Source of the DNA: Spirosoma lacussanchae
GTDB lineage: Bacteria > Bacteroidota > Bacteroidia > Cytophagales > Spirosomataceae
Direction: 5' to 3'
DNA: 64,000 nucleotides
Assembly: GCF_005870035.1 (NCBI RefSeq)
Contig: NZ_SWJG01000002.1
Location: forward strand, 248,001 to 312,000
In this document: positions 18,731 to 27,753 of the stretch, piece after piece
Layout: each line of letters starts with the position of its first letter
How positions within the stretch are numbered: the stretch's first letter is position 1
Translations under genes and position numbers: made by a program
Notes under the pieces: model-generated
Told to the model about the DNA's origin: nothing
The model's database searches: none
What the model saw: the letters and a program-made list of their open reading frames with translations, nothing else

Positions 18731-18892
18731 GGGAAACAGGCTTTTAATCAGAAAGGGGCAATAAAGGGGTTTATACTTTTCGGGCGGGGACGACCGCTTA
18801 CGAACGATTTGCTGCCGTTTCCTCAACTACTTCGTGTCTAAATGAGGCAGCCGCTCAACTTTGGTCTGAAACCAAATTAGTTGACTACACCC

Positions 18893-19414
18893 ATGAAGAA
18901 TGTATTGACAGCCCGGCTGCTGGCCTGGGCGCTCATGCTGGCCATACCGTTCTGGTTCGGTAGCTGTAAGAAAGATAGCGATGATGCGGTAACCCCCAAC
19001 GCCATTGAAGGCACCTGGCGGATCTCCGGTCTCAAGATCAGCCCGGGAGCCGACCTGCTGGGTACCGGTCAAAAAGTAACGGACCTGATTGCTTATCTGA
19101 ACGCCTTGCCCAACGGTCTCGGCGCCGATATCGTCACCTGCCTGACCACGACTACGATCACGTTCAACAGCAATGGCAGGATTACATCTAAAGACGGGCA
19201 GAAATGTACGTCGGCAACAGGCGACCTGGCCGAGATCGAAGACAACTCGACCTGGAAACTGGAGGGTACTAAGCTGACCCTGACGGACAACAGCGGATCG
19301 GAAGTCTACGACGTGGCCCAGAGCGGCAACACCCTCAAACTATCGACCTCGGCTCAGGAAGACTACGGCGACGGGCTGAAAACGTATACCACAACCATCG
19401 AAATGACGAGGTAG
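18893..19414 (+). CDS. Lipocalin-like lipoprotein
   Basis: 173 residues with a lipoprotein signal peptide (lipobox WFGSC) beginning at the ATG at 18893. After a charged linker, IEGTWRISGLKI marks the first strand of the lipocalin-like/DUF5004 beta-barrel common in Bacteroidota. TITFNSNGRIT and STWKLEGTKLTLTDNSG are further typical strands. These proteins are surface or periplasmic binders of unknown ligand. A variant -7 box CAACTTTG lies at 18856-18863. The gene is divergent from the fucosidase. Confidence 0.78.
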   Translation: MKNVLTARLLAWALMLAIPFWFGSCKKDSDDAVTPNAIEGTWRISGLKISPGADLLGTGQKVTDLIAYLNALPNGLGADIVTCLTTTTITFNSNGRITSKDGQKCTSATGDLAEIEDNSTWKLEGTKLTLTDNSGSEVYDVAQSGNTLKLSTSAQEDYGDGLKTYTTTIEMTR

Positions 19415-19419
19415 GCGGG

Positions 19420-20118
19420 TTAGTCCGTATCCAGACAATCGTGAAGCGTGGTGATGTACTGGTCGAGGTACGTTGCCACGCTTTTGGCCTGGTACTGCAA
19501 AATGTACCGCGGGTGGTCGAGGGTGACGATCCGGTCGAAAAAGCCCTGCTGGTCATTGAGTCGGCGGAGGTAGGTTTCGTTCTTACGCCCCAGACAGACC
19601 GCTACGCGCCGATCGTAGCCGAAGCCGGTCTGGGTTCGAACGGTTCCGGTAATGGCGGGCCACAGGGCATCGGTGGTCAGGCGGTCGTCGTAAAAATTGT
19701 AGTTTTTCCCGTCTTTGGTGAGGGCCAGTGGGAAGAGCGACGTCAGGAAAAACCGGCCGTAGAAATTGCGCGCGCCCCCGAAAGCCTCAACAACCTGATA
19801 AATGAACCGGCTCGATAGTTCCGGCCGACGCGACGGACCGGTATCGAGCAGGTTGTTGACAATGCCGCAGTACCGATCTAGATTCTGAGGGGTGGTGAAG
19901 GATATACCCGTCACGCCCGCGCCAAACCGACCGGGGTTGATGCCGAGAACAAACACCCGCGGGCTCGTGTCGCTATAGAATTTGCCATAAAACTCGCTGA
20001 CAATGGCCTGTACGGCTGGTTCCTGATACGGATTCATAACCCCAAGGCCGGGCGGCAAATTGGTCGGAGCGGCCAGTGTGTGGTAATACGGAATAGCCCG
20101 GTCGGCGAAAGTCGTCAT
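19420..20118 (-). CDS. SMUG2-type uracil-DNA glycosylase family protein
   Basis: 232 residues from the ATG at 20118. VFVLGINPGRFGAGVTGISFT is the family's active-site motif, with the G-I-N-P-G-R-x-G signature, and LDHPRYILQY near the C-terminus carries the H-P motif that contacts the flipped base. These proteins (DUF4918/SMUG2-like) belong to the uracil-DNA glycosylase superfamily; exact base specificity is uncertain. The start overlaps the end of the beta-lactamase-like gene by 4 bases (20115-20118), so the two are translationally coupled in that order. Confidence 0.85.
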   Translation of the reverse strand: MTTFADRAIPYYHTLAAPTNLPPGLGVMNPYQEPAVQAIVSEFYGKFYSDTSPRVFVLGINPGRFGAGVTGISFTTPQNLDRYCGIVNNLLDTGPSRRPELSSRFIYQVVEAFGGARNFYGRFFLTSLFPLALTKDGKNYNFYDDRLTTDALWPAITGTVRTQTGFGYDRRVAVCLGRKNETYLRRLNDQQGFFDRIVTLDHPRYILQYQAKSVATYLDQYITTLHDCLDTD

Positions 20119-20975
20119 GGCCTGGAGAAGTAAGTGAAACAAATCCGGGCGGTCTCGGCAATAGTCCGCTCGGCGTCGGCCGTTGGCAGCCCTTCTACAA
20201 AGATCGACAACAGAAACGGCTGGCGGGCGTATACGATACCGACGTCGGCCCGGATGTAGGACAGGGTACCGGTTTTATGGGCAACTACGGTACCCGGTGG
20301 CAGCAGCCGGGGTATGGTAAGGGTATCTTCGTTCTGCTTCAGCAGGGTCAGCATCTGCTCACACAGCTCGGGTGTGGCGACCTGACGACGGTAGATTTTC
20401 TTCAGCAGCCTGTTCATCTCGAAGCAGGTTACGTAGTTATCGCGCCCCTGCCGGGCGGCCAGGGTATCCATCATGACCCGGTTCAGCTGGCTCTTCGGGA
20501 GACCGACCGCGCGGATGCGGGCGTTGATGGCGTCCATACCCAGTTCGTTAATGAAAATATTGGTGGCTGTATTGTCGCTGTACACCATCATGAGCCGGAG
20601 CAGGTCGCGGTAGGCAATGCGACTGCGATGTGAATAGGTTTTAAGCACACCGTCGCCCCCCACTTTTTCGGCGTCGGTCAGGATGTGGATTTCGTCCAGA
20701 TCGAGCGTACCGGCTTTGACGCGCTCCATCGCTTCGAGCAGGATCGGTAGCTTAATCACGCTCGCCGAGGGTACCCGCTCGTCGGCCCGGCGCGCGTACG
20801 AAACCGAACTGTCGGCCAGCGATTCGACCGCCACGCTCACCCGCGCCGATGCAGGTAGTTGTTGCAGATAGGCCGTCAGCAGGTCGGGTAACGGCTGACC
20901 CGAAGCGGTCAGTGTCATGCTCAGGAGCAAAAACAAAGTCGGGATGAATGTCCCGACTTTAAGTACACTAGTCAT
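20115..20975 (-). CDS. Class A beta-lactamase-like serine hydrolase, general-base Glu not conserved
   Basis: 286 residues with a signal peptide (about 1-26). Motifs of class A enzymes are present: S72-V-I-K75, S133-D-N135 and K234-T-G236. In the omega-loop the sequence is MMDTLAARQGRDN, so the position of Glu166 appears to be Asp170, and the E-x-x-L-N motif is missing. This matches the beta-lactamase-related branch (Pfam Beta-lactamase2) whose members often lack strong antibiotic hydrolysis. Activity on beta-lactams is therefore doubtful. Codons 6-16 lie in a terminator-like hairpin (20929-20960). It overlaps the SMUG2-like gene downstream. Confidence 0.85.
   Translation of the reverse strand: MTSVLKVGTFIPTLFLLLSMTLTASGQPLPDLLTAYLQQLPASARVSVAVESLADSSVSYARRADERVPSASVIKLPILLEAMERVKAGTLDLDEIHILTDAEKVGGDGVLKTYSHRSRIAYRDLLRLMMVYSDNTATNIFINELGMDAINARIRAVGLPKSQLNRVMMDTLAARQGRDNYVTCFEMNRLLKKIYRRQVATPELCEQMLTLLKQNEDTLTIPRLLPPGTVVAHKTGTLSYIRADVGIVYARQPFLLSIFVEGLPTADAERTIAETARICFTYFSRP
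20929..20960 (-). terminator. Terminator-like hairpin inside the 5' coding region of the beta-lactamase-like gene
   Basis: Perfect 10-bp arms (20951-20960 and 20935-20944 in minus-strand order) enclose a 6-nt loop and are followed on the minus strand by GTTTTTG. It begins 60 nt past the stop of the upstream VWA gene, so it may end VWA transcripts while also encoding residues 6-16 of the next protein. Confidence 0.55.
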
Positions 20976-21020
20976 GCAATTGAAGTTGTTCTGGTGTCGG
21001 ATTCGCGCACCAGCCAGTCC

Positions 21021-22124
21021 TTATTTAATGTTTTTCCGGCGGTTGCGCTGAAAATCCTCGAACATCATGTTGCCCAGCCCCTGTAGGCCGCTGTAGTAGG
21101 CCCGGCCGTTGTTCACTTTCGTAAACTCCTGCACAAACTGCTTCAGGTAGGGGTCGCTGGCAATCATGAACGTGGTGATCGGAATCTCCAGCCGACGGCA
21201 TTGCGCGGCCAGGGTCAGGGTTTTGCTTACCACTTTCCGATCCAGCCCAAACGAGTTTTTATAATATTTGATGCCTTCCTTTAAACAGGTCGGTTTACCA
21301 TCGGTAATCATAAAAATCTGCTTGTTCTTGTTTTTCCGCCGACGCAGCAGGTCCATTGACAGTTCGAGTCCGGCCACGGTGTTGGTGTGGTAGGGGCCAA
21401 CCTCCAGGTAGGGCAGGTCCTTGGCCTGAATCTGCCAGGCGTCGTTGCCAAACACCACTATATCGAGGGTGTCTTTCGGATACTTCATCTTGACCAGCTC
21501 GACCAGGGCCAGCGCCACCTTTTTGGCGGGCGTGATGCGGTCTTCGCCGTACAGAATCATCGAGTGGCTGATGTCGATCATCAGCACGGTCGAGGTCTGG
21601 GTTTTCTGCTCTTTCTCGGTGACCTCCAGATCGCGTTCCATGAGCGTAAACTCCTCAACGCCACTGTTGATCTGCGCATTTTTAATCGACTCGGTCATCG
21701 AAATCTGTTCGAGCGTGTCACCAAACTGGTAGGTCCGCAGGTCGCTGCTCAGCTCGTCGCCGGTACCGGTAAAGGGGGTTTTGTGATTGCCTCCCGACTT
21801 AGACCGTTTCAGCTTGCCAAAAATTTCTTCGAGCGCCGACCGCCGGATGGTTTGCTCGCTCTTGGGGGTCATTACAATCCGGCCTTCCTGGTTATCTTCG
21901 GTCAGATAGCCCTTTTCCTTGAGGTCCTCGAAGAAGTTGCCAATACCATATTTATCGTCGGTCAGGCCGTATTGGCGGTCGAGCTGGCTCATCCACGACA
22001 TGGCCTGTTCGACGTCGCCGGAGGTCAGCAGCAGCAGTTGCTGGAATATGTTGAGGAGCTGATCGAATTTAGAGCCTTCTTTCTGCTCGGGGGGTATGTA
22101 GTCGGAAAACTGAAAGCCTTTCAT
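21021..22124 (-). CDS. VWA-domain protein, probable partner of the ChlI/MoxR-like ATPase
   Basis: 367 residues. The N-terminal 170 residues are helical and charged. The VWA domain starts at TSTVLMIDISHSMILYG with the complete MIDAS motif D184-x-S-x-S188; later MIASDP and MITDGKPT supply the remaining metal-site residues. It resembles the VWA half of CbxX/MoxR- or ChlI-ChlD-type pairs. The matching AAA+ ATPase is at 15251-16789, about 4.2 kb away on the other strand, whereas such pairs are usually adjacent. No signal peptide, so cytoplasmic. Confidence 0.87.
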   Translation of the reverse strand: MKGFQFSDYIPPEQKEGSKFDQLLNIFQQLLLLTSGDVEQAMSWMSQLDRQYGLTDDKYGIGNFFEDLKEKGYLTEDNQEGRIVMTPKSEQTIRRSALEEIFGKLKRSKSGGNHKTPFTGTGDELSSDLRTYQFGDTLEQISMTESIKNAQINSGVEEFTLMERDLEVTEKEQKTQTSTVLMIDISHSMILYGEDRITPAKKVALALVELVKMKYPKDTLDIVVFGNDAWQIQAKDLPYLEVGPYHTNTVAGLELSMDLLRRRKNKNKQIFMITDGKPTCLKEGIKYYKNSFGLDRKVVSKTLTLAAQCRRLEIPITTFMIASDPYLKQFVQEFTKVNNGRAYYSGLQGLGNMMFEDFQRNRRKNIK

Positions 22125-22419
22125 TCGTCTGTTGTTTATGTAGCGACGCGGCTATACCGGCGTACTGGTTTTCACCTGCTGTAGGCTGCCCCGGTCAGTG
22201 GCCTGGCTAGGGCAGGGGTATGTTTTAAGAACAGCGCAGTTTCGCGATTTGTTCGGCATCCGAGAACCCGTCGGTATATAAATATGACAGGGTTCCGTCA
22301 CCGTGGTCCGTATCCGCAACGGGACGCGTAGTCGGACCACGCGTGCGTCAGCATTGCTATCTACAGAGGGCACTTTAACCCGTCCGGACAGGAGACGCAA
22401 GACGCAACCCATTGCGTCT
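22125..22419. other. Intergenic region without a convincing gene
   Basis: 295 bases between the VWA start and the CocE stop. An 86-codon minus-strand ORF is present, but its Cys/Arg/Pro-rich translation does not look like a protein. Apart from the hairpin at 22399-22420 nothing stands out. Confidence 0.5.
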
Positions 22420-22420
22420 T
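22399..22420 (-). terminator. Hairpin at the end of the CocE gene
   Basis: 9-bp arms (22399-22407, 22412-22420) with a 4-base loop, touching the stop codon at 22420-22422. There is no good U-tract on the minus strand, so it may be an RNA-stabilising 3' hairpin. Confidence 0.4.
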
Positions 22421-24321
22421 TACTTCTTTACCAGAGGTAGCTTGATCTGCGACGGGTACTGGGCTGAGTGGAAGACCTGATTGTGGGCCACAACCCCTTT
22501 GGTCTCGTCGTAATTGTTGCCTCCCGTGTTCATATTCCGATCGAAACGGGGAAAATTACTGCTCGACACTTCGATCCGTATCCGGTGGCCGGGCGCGAAG
22601 AAGTTACTGGTGGCCATGGGGCTGAGGGTGAGTTTATACACTTTCCCCTTCTCCATAAAGACCTCTTTGTCGAACCCCTCGCGGTACCGGGCGCGCAGGA
22701 TCGTTTCGTCCAGGTTATACGCTTTCCCATCGGGATATACGTCGATCAGTTTCACGGTGAAGTCGGTATCTTTTGCGTCGGAGGCTACGTACAGGGTTGT
22801 TTCGATGGAGCCGCTCAGCTCGACACCGTCGGCAAAGGGCTCGGTGGTATAGACCAGAATGTCCTGTCGCGTTTCCATCTGGTGCTGGTCGAAGGCACCG
22901 CCCTGTACGGCATTGCCGGTACAGCAAACGTTACCGCCGTACGAAGGTACCGGATAAGCCGGATCGTAGGCGAAGAGGTCGGGCTTATCGGTTTTGCCGG
23001 GGGGCGTAGTGGTCAGTTTGCCATCACCGTACAGACTATTGGCCCGTCCGCCACTGGTCAGGTAATAGGTGGTCGGGGTGGCGTTGGCGGGTGGCCAGGT
23101 GTCGGATGTCTGCCATTTGTTCGATCCCATGGTATAATACCGAACGCGGGGCGTTGTTTTGAGTACGTCGTTGGCTTCGCCCTTGAGCCAGTAGTCGAAC
23201 CAGCCGTACGTGAGGGCGTCGTAGTCGAGCCGGGCATCGCCTACGCTCCGCTCGCCCACGATCGTGTTGGCGGTGGCGCGTTTATAGGCGCAGTGCAGGG
23301 TAGGGGCAATGACAAGGTACTGAGCGTCGCGAACTTTGGGGTCTACGGCGTTCTGCCGGACGTGATTAAACAGCGCCAAGTTAGGACCCGTCGAGACATC
23401 GTACCAGGACGCAAACCAGTAACTCGGTACGTTGAACGGCATGTTGTCGTGATAAAGACCGCCCGTATACCAGGCCGGGTCGTTGGGCTTCCTGACAATC
23501 ATCTTCTCGTAGATGCCTTTCTGACCGTTGGCGTTTCTGATGATGTCCTGTACGGGCAGGTGCTTCAGCCCCTGCGCCCAGTCTACTTTCGGCATTTCGG
23601 GGGCCATGTCGTAAAACCGCGACACCCGAGCCAGGTCTTCGCTGCTGGCTGTTTTAGGAAAAGTTGGCCGGGCCGCATCGGTCTGGGTGCCGTAGAGCCA
23701 GGTAGTGAACAGCATCTGCTGCGCCCCGCCCCGATACCAGTTACCCTGTTCCGTAAATGGGCCGACACGACCCACACCGGCGCCAAAGCCCATAGGCACC
23801 ATAGCCGCGTGGGCGGGGTGAGCCAGAGCCGCAACGGCCATCTGCCACTCGGCCGTTGATGAGCAGCCCAGCGTACCGATCTTTCCGTTCGACCAGGGTT
23901 GTTTGCTCATCCAGGCGAAGGCATCGTAGCCGTCGGTGGTGGGTGGCCCCAGAATATCCCAGTCGCCTTCGGAGAAGAACTTACCCCGCTCGTTCTGTAC
24001 CACGTAGGCATAGCCATGTTTTACGGCATCGAGAGCAGCCTGATATGAGTTCTGCCGCTGCTCGCCGTCGCCCCAGCCGTTAAAATTGTAAGGGGTTTTG
24101 GAGAAAATAATCGGGACGGGCTTATCGGTTTTGGGGCGGTAAATGTCCGTAGCCAGCCGAACCCCGTCGCGCATGGGCATCATGACTTTAGGCTCAATGA
24201 TGGCCACCGCCTGCAGCTGTTTATAAATATCTTCCTGCGCCCGGGCGGCCAGGGAAGACAGCATCAACAGGACGGCGTATAACACGGTCGGTAAGCGGGT
24301 AGGTAGTTGTGGGGAGCGCAT
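22420..24321 (-). CDS. Secreted CocE/NonD family hydrolase (X-Pro dipeptidyl-peptidase type)
   Basis: 633 residues starting at the ATG at 24321, which gives a signal peptide ending SSLAARAQ; the frame runs open to 24534 through the PyrB terminator and is not used upstream. The N-terminal core has [18 protein letters not shown] and [17 protein letters not shown], both typical of CocE. The nucleophile elbow is [11 protein letters not shown] (Ser154), where most relatives have G-x-S-Y-x-G. A C-terminal jelly-roll domain follows ([23 protein letters not shown]). The protein probably hydrolyses acyl-amino acid esters or peptides in the periplasm. It is distantly related to the gene at the left edge of the window. 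Confidence 0.9.
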   Translation of the reverse strand: MRSPQLPTRLPTVLYAVLLMLSSLAARAQEDIYKQLQAVAIIEPKVMMPMRDGVRLATDIYRPKTDKPVPIIFSKTPYNFNGWGDGEQRQNSYQAALDAVKHGYAYVVQNERGKFFSEGDWDILGPPTTDGYDAFAWMSKQPWSNGKIGTLGCSSTAEWQMAVAALAHPAHAAMVPMGFGAGVGRVGPFTEQGNWYRGGAQQMLFTTWLYGTQTDAARPTFPKTASSEDLARVSRFYDMAPEMPKVDWAQGLKHLPVQDIIRNANGQKGIYEKMIVRKPNDPAWYTGGLYHDNMPFNVPSYWFASWYDVSTGPNLALFNHVRQNAVDPKVRDAQYLVIAPTLHCAYKRATANTIVGERSVGDARLDYDALTYGWFDYWLKGEANDVLKTTPRVRYYTMGSNKWQTSDTWPPANATPTTYYLTSGGRANSLYGDGKLTTTPPGKTDKPDLFAYDPAYPVPSYGGNVCCTGNAVQGGAFDQHQMETRQDILVYTTEPFADGVELSGSIETTLYVASDAKDTDFTVKLIDVYPDGKAYNLDETILRARYREGFDKEVFMEKGKVYKLTLSPMATSNFFAPGHRIRIEVSSSNFPRFDRNMNTGGNNYDETKGVVAHNQVFHSAQYPSQIKLPLVKK

Positions 24322-24354
24322 GGGCAGGGGGCAAATGAAAGGGTAGAAAGAGGG

Positions 24355-24399
24355 GTAGCAGCAACCGCGCGACCAGTCAGGCCGCGCGGTTGCTGCTAC
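24355..24399 (-). terminator. Strong hairpin between pyrB and the CocE gene
   Basis: 17-bp perfect GC-rich arms (24355-24371, 24383-24399) around an 11-nt loop, 26 nt after the pyrB stop and 34 nt before the hydrolase ATG. The U-tract is weak (CCCCTCTTTCT on the minus strand). Confidence 0.7.
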
Positions 24400-24424
24400 A
24401 AAATAGGAAGAAATACCGCCAGAC

Positions 24425-25348
24425 TTACAACTGAGCCAGTAAATACAGCACCGCCATCCGTACCGCCACACCGTTTTCGACCTGATCGAGAATGATGGAG
24501 TGGGGTGAGTCAGCTGCGTCGGAGGTGAGTTCAACCCCCCGGTTTATAGGGCCCGGGTGCATCAGCACGATGGGTCGGTCCAGGTCGTCGAGCATCTGTC
24601 TGGAGATTCCGTAGTACAGTGAATACTCGCGCAGGGATGGGAAGTATTTGATCTGCTGCCGCTCCAGCTGAATCCGCAATACATTGGCCACGTCGCACCA
24701 GTTCAGCGCGGCTCGTACGTCATGCCCAACGCGTACGCCCAGGCTTTCGATATACTTAGGGATCAGGGTTTTAGGGCCGCATACCATAACTTCGGCGCCC
24801 TGCTTCTGCAAACAGAAGATGTTCGACAGGGCAACCCGCGAGTGGGTAATGTCGCCGATGATGGCAATGCGTTTGCCGGCTACGTCGCCGAGTTTCTCGC
24901 GGATCGAGAACGAGTCGAGCAGGGCCTGGGTGGGGTGTTCGTGGGTACCGTCGCCGGCATTGACCACGTTGGCTTTGATGTGTTTGGTCAGGTAATGGGG
25001 CGCCCCGGGACTGCTATGGCGCATCACGACCATATCGACTTTCATGGCCAGAATGTTGTTGACCGTATCGAGCAGGGTTTCGCCTTTCTTGACCGAACTT
25101 CCCGAAGCCGAGAAGTTAACTACATCGGCCGAGAGCCGCTTTTCGGCCAGTTCGAACGACAGCCGGGTTCGGGTCGAGTTTTCGAAAAAAACGTTGGCGA
25201 TCGTTACGTCACGCAGGGACGGCACTTTCTTGATCGGACGGTTAATGACTTCCTTGAACTGGCCGGCCGTTTCGAGGATCAGGTTGATGTCGGACTCGGT
25301 CAGGTCTTTGATGCCCACCAGATGGCGGACGCTGAGGGATTGGGCCAT
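24425..25348 (-). CDS. pyrB: Aspartate carbamoyltransferase catalytic chain
   Basis: 307 residues, the usual length for the catalytic chain, which condenses carbamoyl phosphate with aspartate in pyrimidine synthesis. The carbamoyl-phosphate motif S58-T-R-T-R62 is followed by SFELAEKRL, a loop Lys in [30 protein letters not shown], and MHPGPINRG. The ATG at 25348 is chosen because the frame upstream to 25432 is not conserved. No regulatory PyrI chain or other pyr genes are adjacent. A TATCTTTG box 29 nt upstream gives a likely promoter. Confidence 0.96.
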   Translation of the reverse strand: MAQSLSVRHLVGIKDLTESDINLILETAGQFKEVINRPIKKVPSLRDVTIANVFFENSTRTRLSFELAEKRLSADVVNFSASGSSVKKGETLLDTVNNILAMKVDMVVMRHSSPGAPHYLTKHIKANVVNAGDGTHEHPTQALLDSFSIREKLGDVAGKRIAIIGDITHSRVALSNIFCLQKQGAEVMVCGPKTLIPKYIESLGVRVGHDVRAALNWCDVANVLRIQLERQQIKYFPSLREYSLYYGISRQMLDDLDRPIVLMHPGPINRGVELTSDAADSPHSIILDQVENGVAVRMAVLYLLAQL

Positions 25349-25376
25349 GAGGGGTAATGAAGCGGCTAAAATTGGG

Positions 25377-25384
25377 CAAAGATA
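25377..25384 (-). promoter_or_regulatory. Predicted -7 element for pyrB
   Basis: TATCTTTG on the minus strand fits the Bacteroidota -7 consensus TAnnTTTG, 29 nt before the start codon. No clear -33 TTG at the expected distance. Confidence 0.5.
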
Positions 25385-25462
25385 AGCGCAAAGGCGTTCT
25401 AAACATATTTCGCCAGAGCCCGGGTAAGCCAATCCACCATCTGACCTCGTAGCAACCTGGGG

Positions 25463-26077
25463 CTAAATCCGGTTCGTGACAACGTGCTCGTATACCTCGC
25501 TCACCCTGATTTCACAGCCGCCAATTGTCACAGTTTGATCTAGTTGTTCCGCAAACGTGTTGAGCCAGTCATTGGTAATGCCGACACGAGTGTAGAGGTC
25601 AAGTCGGACTTGGTCCTGTGATACGCGAACGTACTGTTGTAGCGTATCAATTTGCTTGTAGTTGTACCATTTCATCGTCTCGTCATATTCACCGGTACTT
25701 TCCGAAAGTACTTCAATCAACACGGTTGGGTTTAGCGTGGCGACCATGCGGGGTTTAAATTGGGGGAAGAGCGATTCGCCACAAACCACCATCACATCGG
25801 GATAGTAATAATTACCCGTTGGGGGTACGTACAGCATTCGGTCGCTGGGATAAACGCGGCAACCACTTCCCTTGAGCGCATTGTGCAACAAAGCAATCAG
25901 GTTGGCCACAATCAGGCCGTGATTTTCGGACGTGTAGGGCATAAGGCGAATTTCTCCGTCGATGTACTCGTGTTTGCGCACAGATCGTGCTTCAAAAGCG
26001 AAGTACTGCTCTGGTGTTGCTTTACGGCGACGTTGAGAAAGGGCCCCTGGCCTGCGAGACGGTTTGGTTATCTGCAT
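25463..26077 (-). CDS. Uma2 family (DUF820) putative nuclease
   Basis: 204 residues from the ATG at 26077. The PD-(D/E)xK-like core of Uma2 is visible: HEYIDGEIRLMP with a Glu-x-Gly-Glu motif, CRVYPSDRMLYVPPTGNYYYPDVMVVCG with the conserved Y-P-D, and P-T-V-L-I-E-V-L-S-E-S-T with the second catalytic Glu. E-Y-D further on precedes the family's K-W-x-x-Y block. Uma2 proteins are widespread in multiple copies in Spirosoma-like and cyanobacterial genomes and their role is unknown. It lies downstream of the cytosolic amylase with a 52-base gap, so it could be read through from the starch locus. Confidence 0.85.
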   Translation of the reverse strand: MQITKPSRRPGALSQRRRKATPEQYFAFEARSVRKHEYIDGEIRLMPYTSENHGLIVANLIALLHNALKGSGCRVYPSDRMLYVPPTGNYYYPDVMVVCGESLFPQFKPRMVATLNPTVLIEVLSESTGEYDETMKWYNYKQIDTLQQYVRVSQDQVRLDLYTRVGITNDWLNTFAEQLDQTVTIGGCEIRVSEVYEHVVTNRI

Positions 26078-26129
26078 AACAGAAAGGTACCTGGTAGAAC
26101 AGGAATAAGGTAAATGTAAGTTTTTTAAC

Positions 26130-27662
26130 TTATTCCACCACCACACAGCTATACCCCGGCACCCGCACCCGGTCGTCGTTGAAGGAGGCTTCCTCGCGGG
26201 TTGCAAAAACAATACAGCGGCACCATTCTTCGTCGGGCGAGAATACCACTTCGATGGGATTCGCTGTCAGGTTATGTACCAGCAATACCCGCCCGCCCGT
26301 AGCCGACTTGCGGATAAACGCCACGACGCCCCGTTGCCGGATTCCGGTCTGCTCCAGCCGACTCAGGTTGTCGTTGAGTATAGCGTGGGTGTTTCGATAC
26401 TGTATCAGCCGTTTGTAGTGGCAGAACAGCGAGTCGGCGTCGGTTTGCTGACGGGCCAGGGGCTTTATGGCTTTGCTGGTGCTGTAGCGGCCGCGTTGCC
26501 AGTAGGTGCGTTGTTTGTCGAGATCGCGGGTGTTCCACAGAAATGGCTCGCGGATGAATTCGTCGGGCTTGCGGCCCAGCATCCCAATTTCTTCGCCGTA
26601 GTACAGGTACGGATTACCGGGCAGGGTGAGCAGCAGATTAGCGGCCACTTTCAGGTGGTTCGTATTGGCCCGCAGGGTGCTGCCGATGCGTTCCTGGTCG
26701 TGGTTCGACAGGATCAGCGCGTCGATGAAGTCGCGGCTGACGTGTTCGTAAGCACCCTGTACGTGGTCCAGAAATTCGATCAGGTCTTCGGTATCGTCTT
26801 CCTGCCGGATAACTTCGGCCAGTGAGAGCGCAAAATCGAAGTTGAACGTGGCGTGCAGACCGCGGTAGTAAGGCGCTACCCGTTCGGGGCGGGTCCATAC
26901 TTCGCCGATGAGGTGCATATCTGGCTTCACGGCGGTCATCTCCCGACGAAACTCTTCCCAGAACTGGTGATTTTTCGGTTCTTCGAATTCGCGGTACAGG
27001 TGGCGGGCCGCATCGAGCCGAAACCCGTCGACACCCACCTCGGTAAGCCAGTATCGACCAATGCGGAACACTTCTTCGCGCAGGGGCCGGTGCTCAAAAT
27101 TCAGATCGGGCATGCCCTGCCAGAACATGCCATAATACCGTTCGGGGTAAGCCGCGCCCGGTACCGCATGCCAGGGGTTGCGTTCGCCCGAGTCGGCCGT
27201 AATGTCGCGGGTGGCCAGGTTGCGGGCTTTGATCTCGGCCGGCGTGAGCCATTTGTAGTAGGGCCAGTAGGGATTGTCAGGTCCTTTGCGGGCTTCCTGA
27301 AACCAGTGGTGCTGGGTGCTGGTGTGGTGCAGCACCAGATCGATCAGTACGGCAATGTTTCGTTTGTGCGCTTCGGCGATGAGCCGCCGAAAATCATCCA
27401 TCGTGCCGTATTCCGGATCGATGCCGTAATAGTCCGTAACGTCGTATTTATGGTAGCTGGGCGAGGGGCTGATGGGCATGAGCCAGATGGCCGATACGCC
27501 CAGATCCTGTAAATAACCCAGATTGTTGGTAACGCCGTTAAGATCGCCGATCCCATCGCCGTTGGAGTCGGCAAAGGAACGGACAAAGATTTCGTAATGG
27601 ACGCCGGTATGTCCGATGGGGCGGGCGTGGGTCAAACGATGGTGGAGTAACGCTTCGGTCAT
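26130..27662 (-). CDS. GH13 alpha-amylase/alpha-glucosidase-type enzyme without signal peptide
   Basis: 510 residues of GH13 with no signal peptide, so probably cytoplasmic. Region I is DLVLHHTS; the nucleophile is in GFRLDAARH (Asp217), the acid/base in LIGEVWT (Glu254) and the third acid in SNHDQERIG (Asp322). The N-terminal YEIFVRSFADSNGDGIGDLNG is typical of oligo-1,6-glucosidase/trehalose-synthase/neopullulanase-like groups that act on short oligosaccharides. An ATG at 27668 is also in frame; I prefer 27662 because a TACTTTTG -7 box sits at 27670-27677, which would place the transcript start at about 27665. It closes the starch locus, downstream of the SusE-type gene. Confidence 0.93.
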   Translation of the reverse strand: MTEALLHHRLTHARPIGHTGVHYEIFVRSFADSNGDGIGDLNGVTNNLGYLQDLGVSAIWLMPISPSPSYHKYDVTDYYGIDPEYGTMDDFRRLIAEAHKRNIAVLIDLVLHHTSTQHHWFQEARKGPDNPYWPYYKWLTPAEIKARNLATRDITADSGERNPWHAVPGAAYPERYYGMFWQGMPDLNFEHRPLREEVFRIGRYWLTEVGVDGFRLDAARHLYREFEEPKNHQFWEEFRREMTAVKPDMHLIGEVWTRPERVAPYYRGLHATFNFDFALSLAEVIRQEDDTEDLIEFLDHVQGAYEHVSRDFIDALILSNHDQERIGSTLRANTNHLKVAANLLLTLPGNPYLYYGEEIGMLGRKPDEFIREPFLWNTRDLDKQRTYWQRGRYSTSKAIKPLARQQTDADSLFCHYKRLIQYRNTHAILNDNLSRLEQTGIRQRGVVAFIRKSATGGRVLLVHNLTANPIEVVFSPDEEWCRCIVFATREEASFNDDRVRVPGYSCVVVE

Positions 27663-27669
27663 GTGCAAA

Positions 27670-27677
27670 CAAAAGTA
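27670..27677 (-). promoter_or_regulatory. Predicted -7 element for the cytosolic GH13 gene
   Basis: TACTTTTG on the minus strand, identical to the box upstream of susC. It lies so close to the start that the mRNA would be nearly leaderless. No -33 TTG is seen. Confidence 0.45.
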
Positions 27678-27753
27678 TCGCCCTTATCCGGTCCGTACCA
27701 CTGGGAACATCACGAACAAAGGCGATAGTATAACGGCAAACCGCTATGTGGGG

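Noticed and set aside
22468..23859. 463-codon plus-strand frame
   Set aside because: Antisense to the second CocE hydrolase, whose motifs and signal peptide are clear.
1..24321. The two CocE genes as a recent segmental duplication
   Set aside because: Their proteins are only distantly similar, they lie in opposite orientations and flanking genes differ.
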